64,000 nucleotides of DNA from Pseudothauera nasutitermitis (GTDB lineage: Bacteria; Pseudomonadota; Gammaproteobacteria; Burkholderiales; Rhodocyclaceae): the NCBI RefSeq assembly GCF_004801295.1, contig NZ_SSOC01000008.1, forward strand, positions 62,001 to 126,000, given 5' to 3'. Of this stretch, positions 47,259 through 58,002 are shown piece by piece. The first letter of the stretch is position 1. The number at the start of each line of letters is the position of its first letter. The notes under the pieces were generated by a model. It worked only from the letters and a program-made list of their open reading frames with translations, was not told the DNA's origin and made no database searches. The position numbers and the translations under genes are program-made.

Positions 47259-49985
47259 CTATCCATGCGGCAGCGCGCGGGAACCGAACGCGCCGCGCCG
47301 GCGGATCACCCACTTTTCCAGCTCCGCACCGACGAACACCAGCAGCCCCGCCCCCAGCACCTTGCTCCATTCGAGCGGCGTCAGCGACGCCGAGTGGAAC
47401 ACCGCCTGCAGGGCCGGCGCGTGGGTGTAGGCCAGTTGCAAGGGCAGGCAGGCGGCGATGGCGACCAGCACGTAGCGGTTGCCGAACAGCCCTTCGCGGC
47501 TCAGTGCCGGGGAAAACACGTGGCGGCTGTTGATCAGGTAGAACATCTCGCTGACCACGATGGCATTCACCGCCATGGTGCGCGCGGTTTCCACGCTGGT
47601 GCCCAGCGACAGCTCCCACAGGAACAGGCCGAGCGCGCCGGTCATCATCAGCACCGAAACCAGCGCCACCCGCCACACGAAGAAGCCGGAAAGCAAGGCC
47701 TCGCCGGGCGGACGCGGATGGCGCCGCATGATGTTGCCCTCGGCCGGCTCGAAGGCCAGCGCCAGCCCCAGGCAGGTGGAGGTCACCATGTTCACCCACA
47801 GCACCTGCGCCGGGGTCAGCGGCAGGGTCAGCTCGAACAGGATTGCGGCGATCACCACCAGGGTCTGCCCGCCATTGGTCGGCAGCATGAACAGCACGAA
47901 CTTCTTCAGGTTGTCGTACACCGCGCGCCCTTCGCGCACCGCGGCGGCGATGGTGGCGAAATTGTCGTCGGCCAGCACCATGTCGGCGGATTCCTTGGCG
48001 GCCTCGGCGCCCTTCCTGCCCATCGCGATGCCCACGTCGGCGCGCTTCAGTGCGGGCGCGTCATTGACCCCGTCGCCGGTCATCGCCACCACCTGGCCAC
48101 TGTCCTGCAGAGCCTGCACCAGGCGCAGCTTGTGTTCCGGGCTGGCGCGCGCAAACACGTCCACGTCCATGACCACGCGGCGCAGTTCGGCGTCGTCCAT
48201 CACCGCCACCTCGGCGCCGGTGATCGCCGGCCTGCCCACCCCGATCGCCAGCTGGGCGCCGATGGCGCGCGCGGTTTCGGCGTGGTCGCCGGTGATCATC
48301 TTCACGCGGATGCCGGCGCGGTGGCATTCGGCCACCGCGCGGATGGCCTCCTCGCGCGGCGGGTCGATGATGCCCACCAGCGCGACCAGCACGAAGCCTT
48401 CCTCGCAGTCCGCGAAACCCAGCCCCTCGCCGCGCGGCGCCGCGCGCTTGGCGGCCAGCGCGAGCAGGCGCAGGCCCTGCGCGGCGGTGTCGGTGGCCAT
48501 GCGCCGCCAGTAGTCGATGTCCAGCGGGCGTTCGCCATGGCCATCAAGCTGCGCGTCGCACATCTCGAACACGCGCTCCGGCGCGCCCTTGACGAAGATC
48601 CACGACTCGCCGTCGGCGTCCCGGTGCCAGGTGGCCATGAAGCGGTGTTCGGATTCGAAGGGCACGCTGTCCAGGCGCGGCCAGGCCACCTCCGCGGCAT
48701 GCACGGAAAAGCCGCCCTTGTCGCCGGCCACCAGCAGCGCGCCCTCGGTGGGATCGCCCTCCACCCACCACGCGCCTTCATCCTGGCGCATGCGCGCGTC
48801 GTTGCACAGCACGCCGATGCGCAAGGCCAGCTCCAGCGCAGGATAGTGCACCGGCTCGACGATGCGCCCATCGACGGAGAAATCGCCCACCGGCGCGTAG
48901 CCCACGCCGCCCACGTCGAACACGTGGCCGGCGCACACCATGCGCTGCACGGTCATCTCGTTGCGCGTCAGCGTACCGGTCTTGTCCGAGCAGATCACCG
49001 TGACCGAGCCCAGCGTCTCCACCGCCGGCAGGCGGCGGATGATGGCCTGCTTGCGCGCCATGCGCTGCACGCCGAGCGCCAGGGTCACGGTCATGATCGC
49101 CGGCAGGCCCTCCGGGATCGCCGAGGCGGTGAGCGCCACCGCCATCAGGAACATCTCGCCGGCGGAATGCTCGCGCAGCAGCGTGCCGAAGGCGAAGGTG
49201 GCTGCCGCCGCGCCGAGGATGACCACCGCCAGCGCGCGCCCGAAGCGGTCGATCTGGCGCAGCAGCGGGGTACTGGAAAGGCCGATGCTGTCCAGCATGT
49301 GGTTGATGCGGCCGAGCTCGGTGGCCGCGCCGGTGGCCACCACCACGCCCTCGGCCTGCCCATACACCACCAGCGTGCCGGAATAGGCCATGCACAGGCG
49401 GTCGCCCAGCGGCGCATCCACGGCCACCCTGGCCGCCGCTTTCTCCACCGGCACCGATTCGCCGGTCAGCGCGGCTTCCTCGACGCGCAATTCCTTCACC
49501 GCGACGAGGCGCAGATCGGCCGGCACCCGGTCGCCGGAAGCCAGCAGCACGCGGTCGCCCGGCACCAGGCCGGCGGCGTCGATCTCCATGCGCGTGCCGC
49601 CGCGCAGCACCGTGGCGCGCGGCGACAGCATGGCGCGGATGGCGTCGAGCGCCGATTCCGCCTTGCCTTCCTGGATGAAGCCGATGATGGCATTGAGCAC
49701 CACCGCCGCCAGCAGCACGGCGGTATCCACCCAGTGGCCGAGCAGCGCGGTGACCAGCGCCGCGCCCAGCATCACGTACAGCAGGATGTTGTGGAACTGC
49801 GCGAGCAGGCGGCGCAGCGGGCCGCGCCGTTTCGGCGGCGCCAGCCGGTTGGGGCCGTATTCGCGCTCGCGGCGCGCGGCCTCCTCCCCGCTCAGCCCGC
49901 CCACCGGGCTATCCAGCATCTGCGCGACGTCCTGGTGTTCCGACGCGTGCCAGTTCCTTTCCATGCCAGCCTCGTGCTCGGTCAT
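47259..49985 (-). CDS. P-type cation-transporting ATPase (type II, Ca2+/Na+-pump like)
   Basis: This 908-residue type II P-ATPase has an N-terminal cation-ATPase domain. It shows TGES at 174-177, the ion-site motif PEGLP (291-295), phosphorylated D334 in ICSDKTGTLT, nucleotide-binding KGAPE, the hinge MTGDGVNDAPALKRADVGIA and six C-terminal membrane helices. PEGLP and overall layout resemble PMR1/SERCA calcium pumps and bacterial Na+/K+-type pumps; the ion is not decided by sequence. The ATG at 49985 has GGAG five bases upstream, whereas the longer frame overlaps the yajC promoter region. It lies directly upstream of the Mrp operon on the same strand, suggesting a joint role in cation balance. 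Confidence 0.92.
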   Translation of the reverse strand: MTEHEAGMERNWHASEHQDVAQMLDSPVGGLSGEEAARREREYGPNRLAPPKRRGPLRRLLAQFHNILLYVMLGAALVTALLGHWVDTAVLLAAVVLNAIIGFIQEGKAESALDAIRAMLSPRATVLRGGTRMEIDAAGLVPGDRVLLASGDRVPADLRLVAVKELRVEEAALTGESVPVEKAAARVAVDAPLGDRLCMAYSGTLVVYGQAEGVVVATGAATELGRINHMLDSIGLSSTPLLRQIDRFGRALAVVILGAAAATFAFGTLLREHSAGEMFLMAVALTASAIPEGLPAIMTVTLALGVQRMARKQAIIRRLPAVETLGSVTVICSDKTGTLTRNEMTVQRMVCAGHVFDVGGVGYAPVGDFSVDGRIVEPVHYPALELALRIGVLCNDARMRQDEGAWWVEGDPTEGALLVAGDKGGFSVHAAEVAWPRLDSVPFESEHRFMATWHRDADGESWIFVKGAPERVFEMCDAQLDGHGERPLDIDYWRRMATDTAAQGLRLLALAAKRAAPRGEGLGFADCEEGFVLVALVGIIDPPREEAIRAVAECHRAGIRVKMITGDHAETARAIGAQLAIGVGRPAITGAEVAVMDDAELRRVVMDVDVFARASPEHKLRLVQALQDSGQVVAMTGDGVNDAPALKRADVGIAMGRKGAEAAKESADMVLADDNFATIAAAVREGRAVYDNLKKFVLFMLPTNGGQTLVVIAAILFELTLPLTPAQVLWVNMVTSTCLGLALAFEPAEGNIMRRHPRPPGEALLSGFFVWRVALVSVLMMTGALGLFLWELSLGTSVETARTMAVNAIVVSEMFYLINSRHVFSPALSREGLFGNRYVLVAIAACLPLQLAYTHAPALQAVFHSASLTPLEWSKVLGAGLLVFVGAELEKWVIRRRGAFGSRALPHG

Positions 49986-50242
49986 TTTCACTCCGGCGCA
50001 TGTCCGCATTGCCAACGGAATACATTGTCGACGAATCACTTGCCGAACGAAACCGCGATCGCGCCGGCCGCCTGCGCAGCGCTCTCCCCGCATGGAACCG
50101 AGTCCCGCGAGACGGATCAGAGGGTTTCGCCGCCCCCGGGAAGCGGACCGCTCGAAGCGTGTTCGGTTCGGCAAAAAATCCCTTCCGCTGGTCGGCAACG
50201 CTTATAATTACCGATTTCACGCCAACCTTCGGAGTATCGAAC
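49986..50242. promoter_or_regulatory. Divergent control region of the P-type ATPase and yajC
   Basis: This 257-base gap contains TATAAT (50203-50208), 34 bases before the yajC start, as a likely -10 box without a clear -35. A 9-bp inverted repeat, TTGCCGAAC (50040-50048) with GTTCGGCAA (50166-50174), spans the middle. Confidence 0.5.
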
Positions 50243-50569
50243 GTGCTGATTTCCAACGCTTATGCCCAGGCCGCCGACGGCGCCGCGCAGGGCGGCGGCC
50301 TGATGGGCCTGCTGCCGCTGATCCTGATGTTCGTGGTGCTGTGGTTCCTGATGATCCGCCCGCAGATGAAGCGCGCGAAGGAACACAAGGCCATGGTCGA
50401 AGCACTCGCCAAGGGCGACGAAGTGGTCACCGGTGGCGGCATCGCCGGCCGCGTGGTCGAAGTGGGCGATGCCTTCGTGCAGGTCGAAGTCGCCGCCGAT
50501 ACCGTGGTCGCCGTGCAGAAGCAGGCTGTCGCCACCGTGCTGCCCAAGGGCACGCTGAAGGCGCTCTGA
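50243..50569 (+). CDS. yajC: Preprotein translocase subunit YajC
   Basis: YajC associates with SecDF and the SecYEG translocon. From the GTG at 50243 it has 108 residues: LISNAYAQAADGAAQGGG, one membrane helix (LMGLLPLILMFVVLWFLMI), the conserved RPQMKRAKEHKAMVEALAKG, then the small beta domain DEVVTGGGIAGRVVEVGD. GGAG eight bases upstream supports GTG. It is 64 bases before secD. Confidence 0.95.
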   Translation: MLISNAYAQAADGAAQGGGLMGLLPLILMFVVLWFLMIRPQMKRAKEHKAMVEALAKGDEVVTGGGIAGRVVEVGDAFVQVEVAADTVVAVQKQAVATVLPKGTLKAL

Positions 50570-50633
50570 GCGCCTTTCCCTCCTGCCGGCGCCCCGCGCG
50601 CCGGCCCCCGCCCCGCCTCCCGCCTATCCCGTC

Positions 50634-52487
50634 ATGAATCGCTATCCGCTCTGGAAAAACATCCTCATCGGCCTGATCCTGCTCTGGGGGGTGATCTACA
50701 CCCTGCCCAATTTCTACGGCGAAGTCCCCGCCGTGCAGGTGTCCAGCGCCAAGGCCACGCTCAGACTGGACCACGCGGGGGCCAGCGGACAGATCGAGGA
50801 GGCCCTGCGCGGCGCCGGCATCGCGCATACCGGCCTGTTCACCGACGCCAACAGCCTGCGCTTCCGCTTCGGCAGTTCCGAAGACCAGTTGCGCGCCCGC
50901 GACGTCATCGAACGCTCGCTGAATCCGGACGCGCAGGATCCTTCCTACGTGGTCGCGCTGAACCTGCTGTCGGCCTCGCCGAACTGGCTGACCAGCATCC
51001 ACGCGCTACCCATGTACCTGGGCCTGGACCTGCGCGGCGGCGTGCACTTCCTGCTGCAGGTGGACATGCCGGGCGCGCTGACCAAGCGCCTCGACTCCAC
51101 CGCCGGCGATCTGCGCACGCTGATGCGCGACCGCAGCGTGCGCCACAGCGGCATCAGCCGCGAGGGCAACGCCATCCACCTGCGCTTCCGCGACGTGGAA
51201 CAGCGCAACGCGGCGCGCAGCGCCATCCAGAACAACACCGGCGACCTGCAGCTGGTTGACCGCGACGACGGCCCCGGCGACCTGCGCCTGATCGCCACGC
51301 TGACCGCGCAGGCGCAGCAGACCATGCGCGACTTCGCCATCCGCCAGAACATCTCCACGCTGCACAACCGTATCAACGAACTCGGCGTGGCCGAGCCGGT
51401 GATCCAGCAGCAGGGCGCCGACCGCATCGTCGTGCAGTTGCCCGGCGTGCAGGACGTGGCCAAGGCCAAGGACATCCTGGGCCGCACCGCCACGCTGGAG
51501 GTGCGCCTGGTCGACGACACCCCGGGCGCGCTGGAGGCCGCGCTGGCCGGCAACCCGCCGTTCGGCACCGAGATCTACTCCGACCGCGACGGCACCCCGC
51601 TGCTGGTGCGCCGTCAGGTGGTGCTCACCGGCGACCGCCTGGTCGACGCGCAGCCCGGCTTCGACGGCCAGACCAACGAACCGGCCGTGCATCTGAGCCT
51701 GGACTCCGCCGGCTCGCGCATCTTCCGCGACGTCACCCGCGAGAACGTCGGCAAGCGCATGGCCATCCTGCTGATCGAGAAGGGCAAGGGCGAGGTGGTC
51801 ACCGCGCCGGTGATCCGCACCGAGATCGGCGGCGGGCGCGTGCAGATCTCCGGCCGCATGACCACCACCGAGGCCAACGACGTGGCCCTGCTGCTGCGCG
51901 CCGGCGCGCTGGCCGCGCCGATGGAGATCATCGAGGAACGCACCGTCGGCCCCAGCCTGGGCGCGGACAACATCGCCAAGGGCTTCAACTCCACGCTGTG
52001 GGGCTTCATCGCCATCGCGGTGTTCATGACGGTCTACTACACCCTGTTCGGCCTGGTTTCGTCGATCGCGCTGGCCGCCAACCTGATGTTGCTGATCGCC
52101 CTGCTGTCGCTGCTGCAGGCCACCCTGACGCTGCCCGGCATCGCGGCCATGGCGCTGACCCTGGGCATGGCCATCGACGCCAACGTGCTGATCAACGAAC
52201 GCATCCGCGAGGAACTGCGCAACGGCGCCACGCCGCAGGCGGCCATCCACGCCGGCTACGATCGCGCCTTCGACACCATCCTGGACGCCAACATCACCAA
52301 CCTGATCGCCGGCATCGCGCTGCTGGTGTTCGGCTCCGGCCCGGTGCGCGGCTTCGCTGTGGTGCACTGCCTGGGCATCCTCACCTCGATGTTCAGCGCC
52401 ATCATGGTCTCGCGCATGCTCATCAACCTGATCTACGGCCGCCAGCGCAAGATCGCCAAGCTGCATCTGGGCCAGGCACCCAACTAA
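50634..52487 (+). CDS. secD: Protein translocase subunit SecD
   Basis: SecD forms with SecF a proton-driven complex that pulls exported proteins into the periplasm. The 617-residue protein has an N-terminal helix (WKNILIGLILLWGVIYTLPN), the LDLRGGVHFLLQVDM box (about 130-145) and the large P1 periplasmic domain. A C-terminal RND-type membrane block of five helices follows (GLVSSIALAANLMLLIALLS, LTLGMAIDANVLINERIREE, ANITNLIAGIALLVFGSGPV). It precedes secF by 21 bases. Confidence 0.97.
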   Translation: MNRYPLWKNILIGLILLWGVIYTLPNFYGEVPAVQVSSAKATLRLDHAGASGQIEEALRGAGIAHTGLFTDANSLRFRFGSSEDQLRARDVIERSLNPDAQDPSYVVALNLLSASPNWLTSIHALPMYLGLDLRGGVHFLLQVDMPGALTKRLDSTAGDLRTLMRDRSVRHSGISREGNAIHLRFRDVEQRNAARSAIQNNTGDLQLVDRDDGPGDLRLIATLTAQAQQTMRDFAIRQNISTLHNRINELGVAEPVIQQQGADRIVVQLPGVQDVAKAKDILGRTATLEVRLVDDTPGALEAALAGNPPFGTEIYSDRDGTPLLVRRQVVLTGDRLVDAQPGFDGQTNEPAVHLSLDSAGSRIFRDVTRENVGKRMAILLIEKGKGEVVTAPVIRTEIGGGRVQISGRMTTTEANDVALLLRAGALAAPMEIIEERTVGPSLGADNIAKGFNSTLWGFIAIAVFMTVYYTLFGLVSSIALAANLMLLIALLSLLQATLTLPGIAAMALTLGMAIDANVLINERIREELRNGATPQAAIHAGYDRAFDTILDANITNLIAGIALLVFGSGPVRGFAVVHCLGILTSMFSAIMVSRMLINLIYGRQRKIAKLHLGQAPN

Positions 52488-52508
52488 CCGACCGGACGAC
52501 GCACCACC

Positions 52509-53441
52509 ATGGAATTTTTCCGCCAGCGCAACGACATTCCCTTCATGCGCCATGCGCTGAAGTTCAATGCCGTTTCCACCATCACCTTCCTGCTCGCGGT
52601 GTTCTTCATCGTCGTCCGCGGCCTGAACTTCTCGGTGGAGTTCACCGGGGGCACCCTGGTCGAGGTCGGCTACAGCGAACCGCCCCGCCTGGAGACCGTG
52701 CGCCACGCGCTCGCCACCGGCGGCTATCCGGACGCCCAGGCGCAGAACTTCGGCAGCGGCGAGATCCTCATCCGCCTGCCCAACCGCGAAGGACTGGACA
52801 CCGCCCAGGTCTCCCAGCACGTGCTCGGCATGCTGCAGTCGCTGGAGGGCTCCGAGCCCCAGCTGCGCCGCGTCGAATTCGTCGGCCCGCAGATCGGCAA
52901 GGAGCTCGCCAGCGACGGCGCCATGGCCCTGCTGCTGGTGGTATTCGGCATCATCGTGTATCTGGCGCTGCGCTTCGAATGGCGCTTCGCGGTGTCCACC
53001 ATCGTCGCCAACCTGCACGACGTGGTCATCATTCTGGGCTTCTTCGCCTTCTTCCAGTGGGAGTTCTCCCTTCCCGTGCTGGCCGCCGTGCTGGCCGTGC
53101 TGGGCTATTCGGTGAACGAATCGGTGATCGTCTTCGACCGCGTGCGCGAGACCTTCCGCAAGAAGCGCAACATGAACACCGCGCAGATCATCGACCACGC
53201 CATCACCGCGATGATCTCGCGCACGGTGATCACCCACGGCAGCACCCTGATGATGGTGCTGTCCATGCTGATCTTCGGCGGCGAGGTGCTGCACTACTTC
53301 GCCCTGGCGCTGACCATCGGCATCATCTTCGGCGTGTATTCGTCGATCTTCGTCGCCAGCCCGATGGCCATGTGGCTGGGCACCTCGCGCGAACACTTCG
53401 TCAAGCCGAAGAAGGAAAAGCAGGACGAAGCCGTGGTCTGA
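52509..53441 (+). CDS. secF: Protein translocase subunit SecF
   Basis: SecF is the partner of SecD. The 310-residue protein has an N-terminal membrane helix followed by the GLNFSVEFTGGTLVEVGYSE box, then five C-terminal helices with VLAVLGYSVNESVIVFDRVR and the ITAMISRTVITHGSTLMMVL block. It ends in a charged cytoplasmic tail. A bidirectional terminator follows. Confidence 0.97.
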   Translation: MEFFRQRNDIPFMRHALKFNAVSTITFLLAVFFIVVRGLNFSVEFTGGTLVEVGYSEPPRLETVRHALATGGYPDAQAQNFGSGEILIRLPNREGLDTAQVSQHVLGMLQSLEGSEPQLRRVEFVGPQIGKELASDGAMALLLVVFGIIVYLALRFEWRFAVSTIVANLHDVVIILGFFAFFQWEFSLPVLAAVLAVLGYSVNESVIVFDRVRETFRKKRNMNTAQIIDHAITAMISRTVITHGSTLMMVLSMLIFGGEVLHYFALALTIGIIFGVYSSIFVASPMAMWLGTSREHFVKPKKEKQDEAVV

Positions 53442-53460
53442 GACTGCCCCGGCAAAACAA

Positions 53461-53486
53461 AAGGGCGCCGCAGGGGCGCCCTTTTT
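53461..53486. terminator. Bidirectional terminator between secF and the DUF2322-like gene
   Basis: A perfect 9-bp stem AAGGGCGCC/GGCGCCCTT (53461-53469 with 53475-53483) is flanked by T-runs on both strands (TTTCG after it, TTGTTTTG on the reverse). It serves two convergent genes. Confidence 0.8.
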
Positions 53487-53509
53487 CGTGGACCGGCGGC
53501 CCGCACCAC

Positions 53510-53827
53510 TTACACCGCGAACACCTGCTTCACCCGCAGGCTCTCCCCGCGCTCGATCAGACCGATCAGCCGGTCGATGTTCGGGTGCTTGCCTGGATTG
53601 GCACGTGCATCCTCACTGTGTTCCGCATAGATTTCCAGCCCGCGCGCAGCGGCATCGGGGCCGATGGCGCCGTACAACTGGGCCAGATGGTTGTACACCG
53701 CCAGCGAACCGGCCTGCCCCGGCTTGTTCTCGATGGTGGCGACCAGCACCCCCTGGGCGTCGAGGAGTTCCAGCGCGGACAGATGGGAAATGCCCGGCAG
53801 TTGCTTCAGATTGTCGGCGAAAGCCAT
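53510..53827 (-). CDS. Small conserved protein, DUF2322-like (tentative)
   Basis: This 105-residue soluble protein starts MAFADNLKQLPGISHLSALE. It contains a beta-rich first half (ELLDAQGVLVATIENKPGQA) and helical AVYNHLAQLYGAIGPDAAAR, GLEIYAEHSEDARANPGKHP and NIDRLIGLIERGESLRVK. From memory this resembles the uncharacterised DUF2322 family of beta- and gammaproteobacteria. No catalytic motif or membrane segment is visible. It lies 55 bases after purB on the same strand and may be read with it. Function unknown. Confidence 0.75.
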   Translation of the reverse strand: MAFADNLKQLPGISHLSALELLDAQGVLVATIENKPGQAGSLAVYNHLAQLYGAIGPDAAARGLEIYAEHSEDARANPGKHPNIDRLIGLIERGESLRVKQVFAV

Positions 53828-53882
53828 CGTTGCTTGTTCCTTGATGTGTGAATGGACACCCTCGGCGCGGGCGGGCCCGCGC

Positions 53883-55274
<1,392 letters not shown>

Positions 55275-55358
55275 TTATTTTACCGTTCACCCGGCCGGCG
55301 GAAGAATCCGCCCATCAGACCGTGGCGGAATACACCCGCGCCCACCCGACAGATCGAC

Positions 55359-55742
55359 ATGAGCCCACAGGAAAAATACCGCATCGAGGTCCAGGCGGTC
55401 GCCGAGTACCTCCCCGCGCAATCCGACCCCGCCGGCGAGCGCCATGTCTTCGCCTACCACATCACCATCACCAACCACGGCACGCTGGCGGCGCGGCTGA
55501 TCTCCCGCCACTGGCTGATCGAGGATGGCGCGGGCAAGACCCAGGAAGTGCGCGGCGAGGGCGTGGTGGGCGAGCAGCCCCTGCTGGCGCCCGGTGAAAG
55601 CTACCGCTACAGCAGCGGCGCCAGCCTGTCGGCGGAAGTGGGCACGATGCGCGGCAGCTACCAGATGGTCGCCGAGGACGGCATGCGCTTCGAGGCCAAC
55701 ATCCCGCCCTTCGTGCTGGCCATGCCGCGCGTGCTGCACTGA
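55359..55742 (+). CDS. apaG: ApaG protein
   Basis: This 127-residue single-domain beta-sandwich protein matches ApaG, linked to Co2+ resistance and Mg2+ efflux in enterobacteria, with unknown biochemistry. Blocks are VFAYHITITNHGTLAARLIS, HWLIEDGAGKTQEVRGEGVV, GEQPLLAPGESYRYSSGASL and MRGSYQMVAEDGMRFEANIP. It starts at 55359, about 110 bases from the divergent purB, and converges on the HDOD gene 22 bases away. Confidence 0.94.
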   Translation: MSPQEKYRIEVQAVAEYLPAQSDPAGERHVFAYHITITNHGTLAARLISRHWLIEDGAGKTQEVRGEGVVGEQPLLAPGESYRYSSGASLSAEVGTMRGSYQMVAEDGMRFEANIPPFVLAMPRVLH

Positions 55743-55764
55743 GCGCCGCCGCCGCCCTGCCCGC

Positions 55765-56673
55765 TCAGGCGCCGGAAAACTCGGCGCGCAGTTCCTCAAA
55801 ACGCACCCGGATGCGCTCCGCCAGCGAGGTGTACAGCTCGCCCAGCAGGCCCTCTGGATTGCGCCCGTCGATCCACTCGAAATCGGCCAGCGCCAGCAGA
55901 TTCGCGGCATAGACGATCTCGCCCAGGTTGCGCGGGCGCTCGATGAGCGGCGCGCGCGGCTGGTCGTGATGGCTGACCGCGTTGACGAAATCCTCCGGCA
56001 GGCGCAGGGCGAACATCAGCGATTCGCCGATGCTCTCGTGCCACTGCACGATCAGGTGGCGCACGGTGTCGGGCCGCATGCGCAGTTCTTCGTACTGCGC
56101 GGCGCGGTACAGCATGTAGAACGCGCCCAGGTCATGCACCAGCCCGGCGAACAGTGCCTCGTCCGGATTGATCCGCGACAGTTCGGCGGCCACCACCTCG
56201 GCCGCCGCCGCGCTGAACAGCGAATGCAGCCACAGCTTGCGCGACAGATCGGCGAACGGCACCAGCTCCTTGCAGCGCACCAGCTGGGCCATGGCCACGG
56301 TGAGCGCCACGTTGCGCACCGCATTGAGCCCCAGGCGGGTGACCGCCGAGCGGATGTCGCGCACCTCGCCGCGCCCGCCCTGCGCGGCCGAATTGGCCTG
56401 CTGCAGCAGGCGCACGCAGATCAGCGGCTCGGCACGTACCAGGCCGACGATGCGCTCGACACTGACCTCCGGATCGCGCAGCGCGTTGCGCAGGCGCAGT
56501 ACCGCGTCGAAGTAGCTCGGGAAGACCACCTCGTCGGACATCTCCGCGGCGATGTCCTCGAGCATCTGGAAACGCTGCTGCTTGAGCGCGTCACCGGTCT
56601 TGTCGCCGAGCGCCCCGGATGGTTCGCGTGCCTGCGGTTCCGGTTCGCTCGGATTTTCGTGCGTGGCGGCCAT
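55765..56673 (-). CDS. HDOD-domain protein
   Basis: This 302-residue cytoplasmic protein has an HDOD domain (about 50-260), a relative of HD phosphohydrolases that usually lacks full catalysis and takes part in signalling. Seen are PSYFDAVLRLRNALRDPEVS, VRLLQQANSAAQGGRGEVRD, RSAVTRLGLNAVRNVAL, LFAGLVHDLGAFYMLYRAAQ and a second HD-like patch VNAVSHHDQPRAPL. The VHDLG motif is present. Its ligand is unknown. It follows argJ by 26 bases on the same strand, so it may share that transcript. Confidence 0.87.
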   Translation of the reverse strand: MAATHENPSEPEPQAREPSGALGDKTGDALKQQRFQMLEDIAAEMSDEVVFPSYFDAVLRLRNALRDPEVSVERIVGLVRAEPLICVRLLQQANSAAQGGRGEVRDIRSAVTRLGLNAVRNVALTVAMAQLVRCKELVPFADLSRKLWLHSLFSAAAAEVVAAELSRINPDEALFAGLVHDLGAFYMLYRAAQYEELRMRPDTVRHLIVQWHESIGESLMFALRLPEDFVNAVSHHDQPRAPLIERPRNLGEIVYAANLLALADFEWIDGRNPEGLLGELYTSLAERIRVRFEELRAEFSGA

Positions 56674-56699
56674 CGTGGAAGGAAGTGGAAAGGAGGGGA

Positions 56700-57938
56700 T
56701 CAGCTACGGTAGTCCGCGTTGATCTTGACGTAATCGTAGGAGAAATCGCAAGTCCACACCGTGGCAAGCGCCTCGCCGCGCGCCAGATCGATGCGCACGG
56801 TGAGTTCGCTGTGCGCCATGATGCGCGCGCCGGCTTCCTCCACGTAGCTCGCCGCCCGCCCGCCGTGCTCGGCGACCAGCACGCTCTCGTCCGGGTTGCC
56901 CAGCCACACGCGCAGGCGGCCGACGTCCAGGTCCGCGATGCCGGCATAGCCGATGGCCGCGAGGATGCGTCCGAGATTGGGGTCGGAGGCGAAGAAAGCG
57001 GTCTTGACCAGCGGCGAGTGCGCCACGGCGTAGGCCACCTTGCGGCATTCCTCGCGGTCCGCGCCGCCTTCCACGGCGATGCTCATGAACTTGGTGGCGC
57101 CCTCGCCGTCGCGCACGATGGCCTGGGCCAGGCGCACGGAAACGTCGATCAGCGCCTCGCGCAGCGCCGCCCAGTCCGAGCCGGCGGCCTCGGTGATCTC
57201 CGCGTTGCCGGCCTGTCCGGTGGCGATGACGATGAAGGAGTCGTTGGTGGAGGTGTCGCCATCCACGGTGATGCTGTTGAACGACAGGTCGGCCGCCTCG
57301 CGCACCAGTTCGTCGAGCAGGGCCTGGGAAACGGCTGCGTCGCAGGCCACGAAGCCCAGCATGGTGGCCATGTTGGGGCGGATCATGCCGGCGCCCTTGC
57401 TGATCCCGCTGAGGGTCACCGTGCGCCCGCCCACCTGCACGGTGCGCGACACCGCCTTGGGCAGCGTATCGGTGGTCATGATGGCGTGCGCGGCGTCGAA
57501 CCAGCCGTCGGCGCGCAGCGCCCCCCGGGCCTTGGGCAGGCCGGCGACCAGACGGTCGACCGGCAGCGGCTCGAGGATCACCCCGGTGGAGAACGGCAGC
57601 ACCTGGCCGGCCTTGATGCCGAGCAGGTCCGCCACGGCGGCGCAGGTCGCGTTGGCCGCGGCCAGCCCGCTCTCGCCGGTGCCGGCGTTGGCGATGCCGG
57701 TGTTGATGACCAGCGCGCGGATCGCGCCGCCGGCGATGTGCGCCTTGCACACCTGCACAGGGGCGGCACAGAAGCGGTTCTGCGTGAACACGCCGGAAAC
57801 ACGGCTGCCCGCCGCCAGTTCGATCAGCGTCAGGTCGCGCCGGTTGGCCTTGCGGATGCCGGCTTCGGCCACGCCGAGGCGCACGCCGGGAACCGGCAGC
57901 AGGTCGGCGGGATTGGGAGTGCTCAGATTGACGGCCAT
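56700..57938 (-). CDS. argJ: Bifunctional ornithine acetyltransferase / N-acetylglutamate synthase
   Basis: ArgJ recycles the acetyl group between N-acetylornithine and glutamate in arginine synthesis and may also use acetyl-CoA. The 412-residue precursor self-cleaves before a catalytic threonine, visible in [20 protein letters not shown] (the Thr of MATML). Other blocks are [34 protein letters not shown] and [20 protein letters not shown]. The ATG at 57938 follows AGGAG. It lies 64 bases after secA on the same strand. Confidence 0.97.
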   Translation of the reverse strand: MAVNLSTPNPADLLPVPGVRLGVAEAGIRKANRRDLTLIELAAGSRVSGVFTQNRFCAAPVQVCKAHIAGGAIRALVINTGIANAGTGESGLAAANATCAAVADLLGIKAGQVLPFSTGVILEPLPVDRLVAGLPKARGALRADGWFDAAHAIMTTDTLPKAVSRTVQVGGRTVTLSGISKGAGMIRPNMATMLGFVACDAAVSQALLDELVREAADLSFNSITVDGDTSTNDSFIVIATGQAGNAEITEAAGSDWAALREALIDVSVRLAQAIVRDGEGATKFMSIAVEGGADREECRKVAYAVAHSPLVKTAFFASDPNLGRILAAIGYAGIADLDVGRLRVWLGNPDESVLVAEHGGRAASYVEEAGARIMAHSELTVRIDLARGEALATVWTCDFSYDYVKINADYRS

Positions 57939-58002
57939 GTGGGCTCCTGTGCGGAAATAGGGCGAAACCGGCCCATGCGCCGCACGGAGCCGGTCCGCAG
58001 GA

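Noticed and set aside
47232-50207. Very long plus-strand open frame (991 codons) over the P-type ATPase
   Set aside because: It is antisense to a gene with all P-ATPase motifs. The translation is rich in Arg, His, Gln and Ala with no family pattern, as expected from third-position GC bias.
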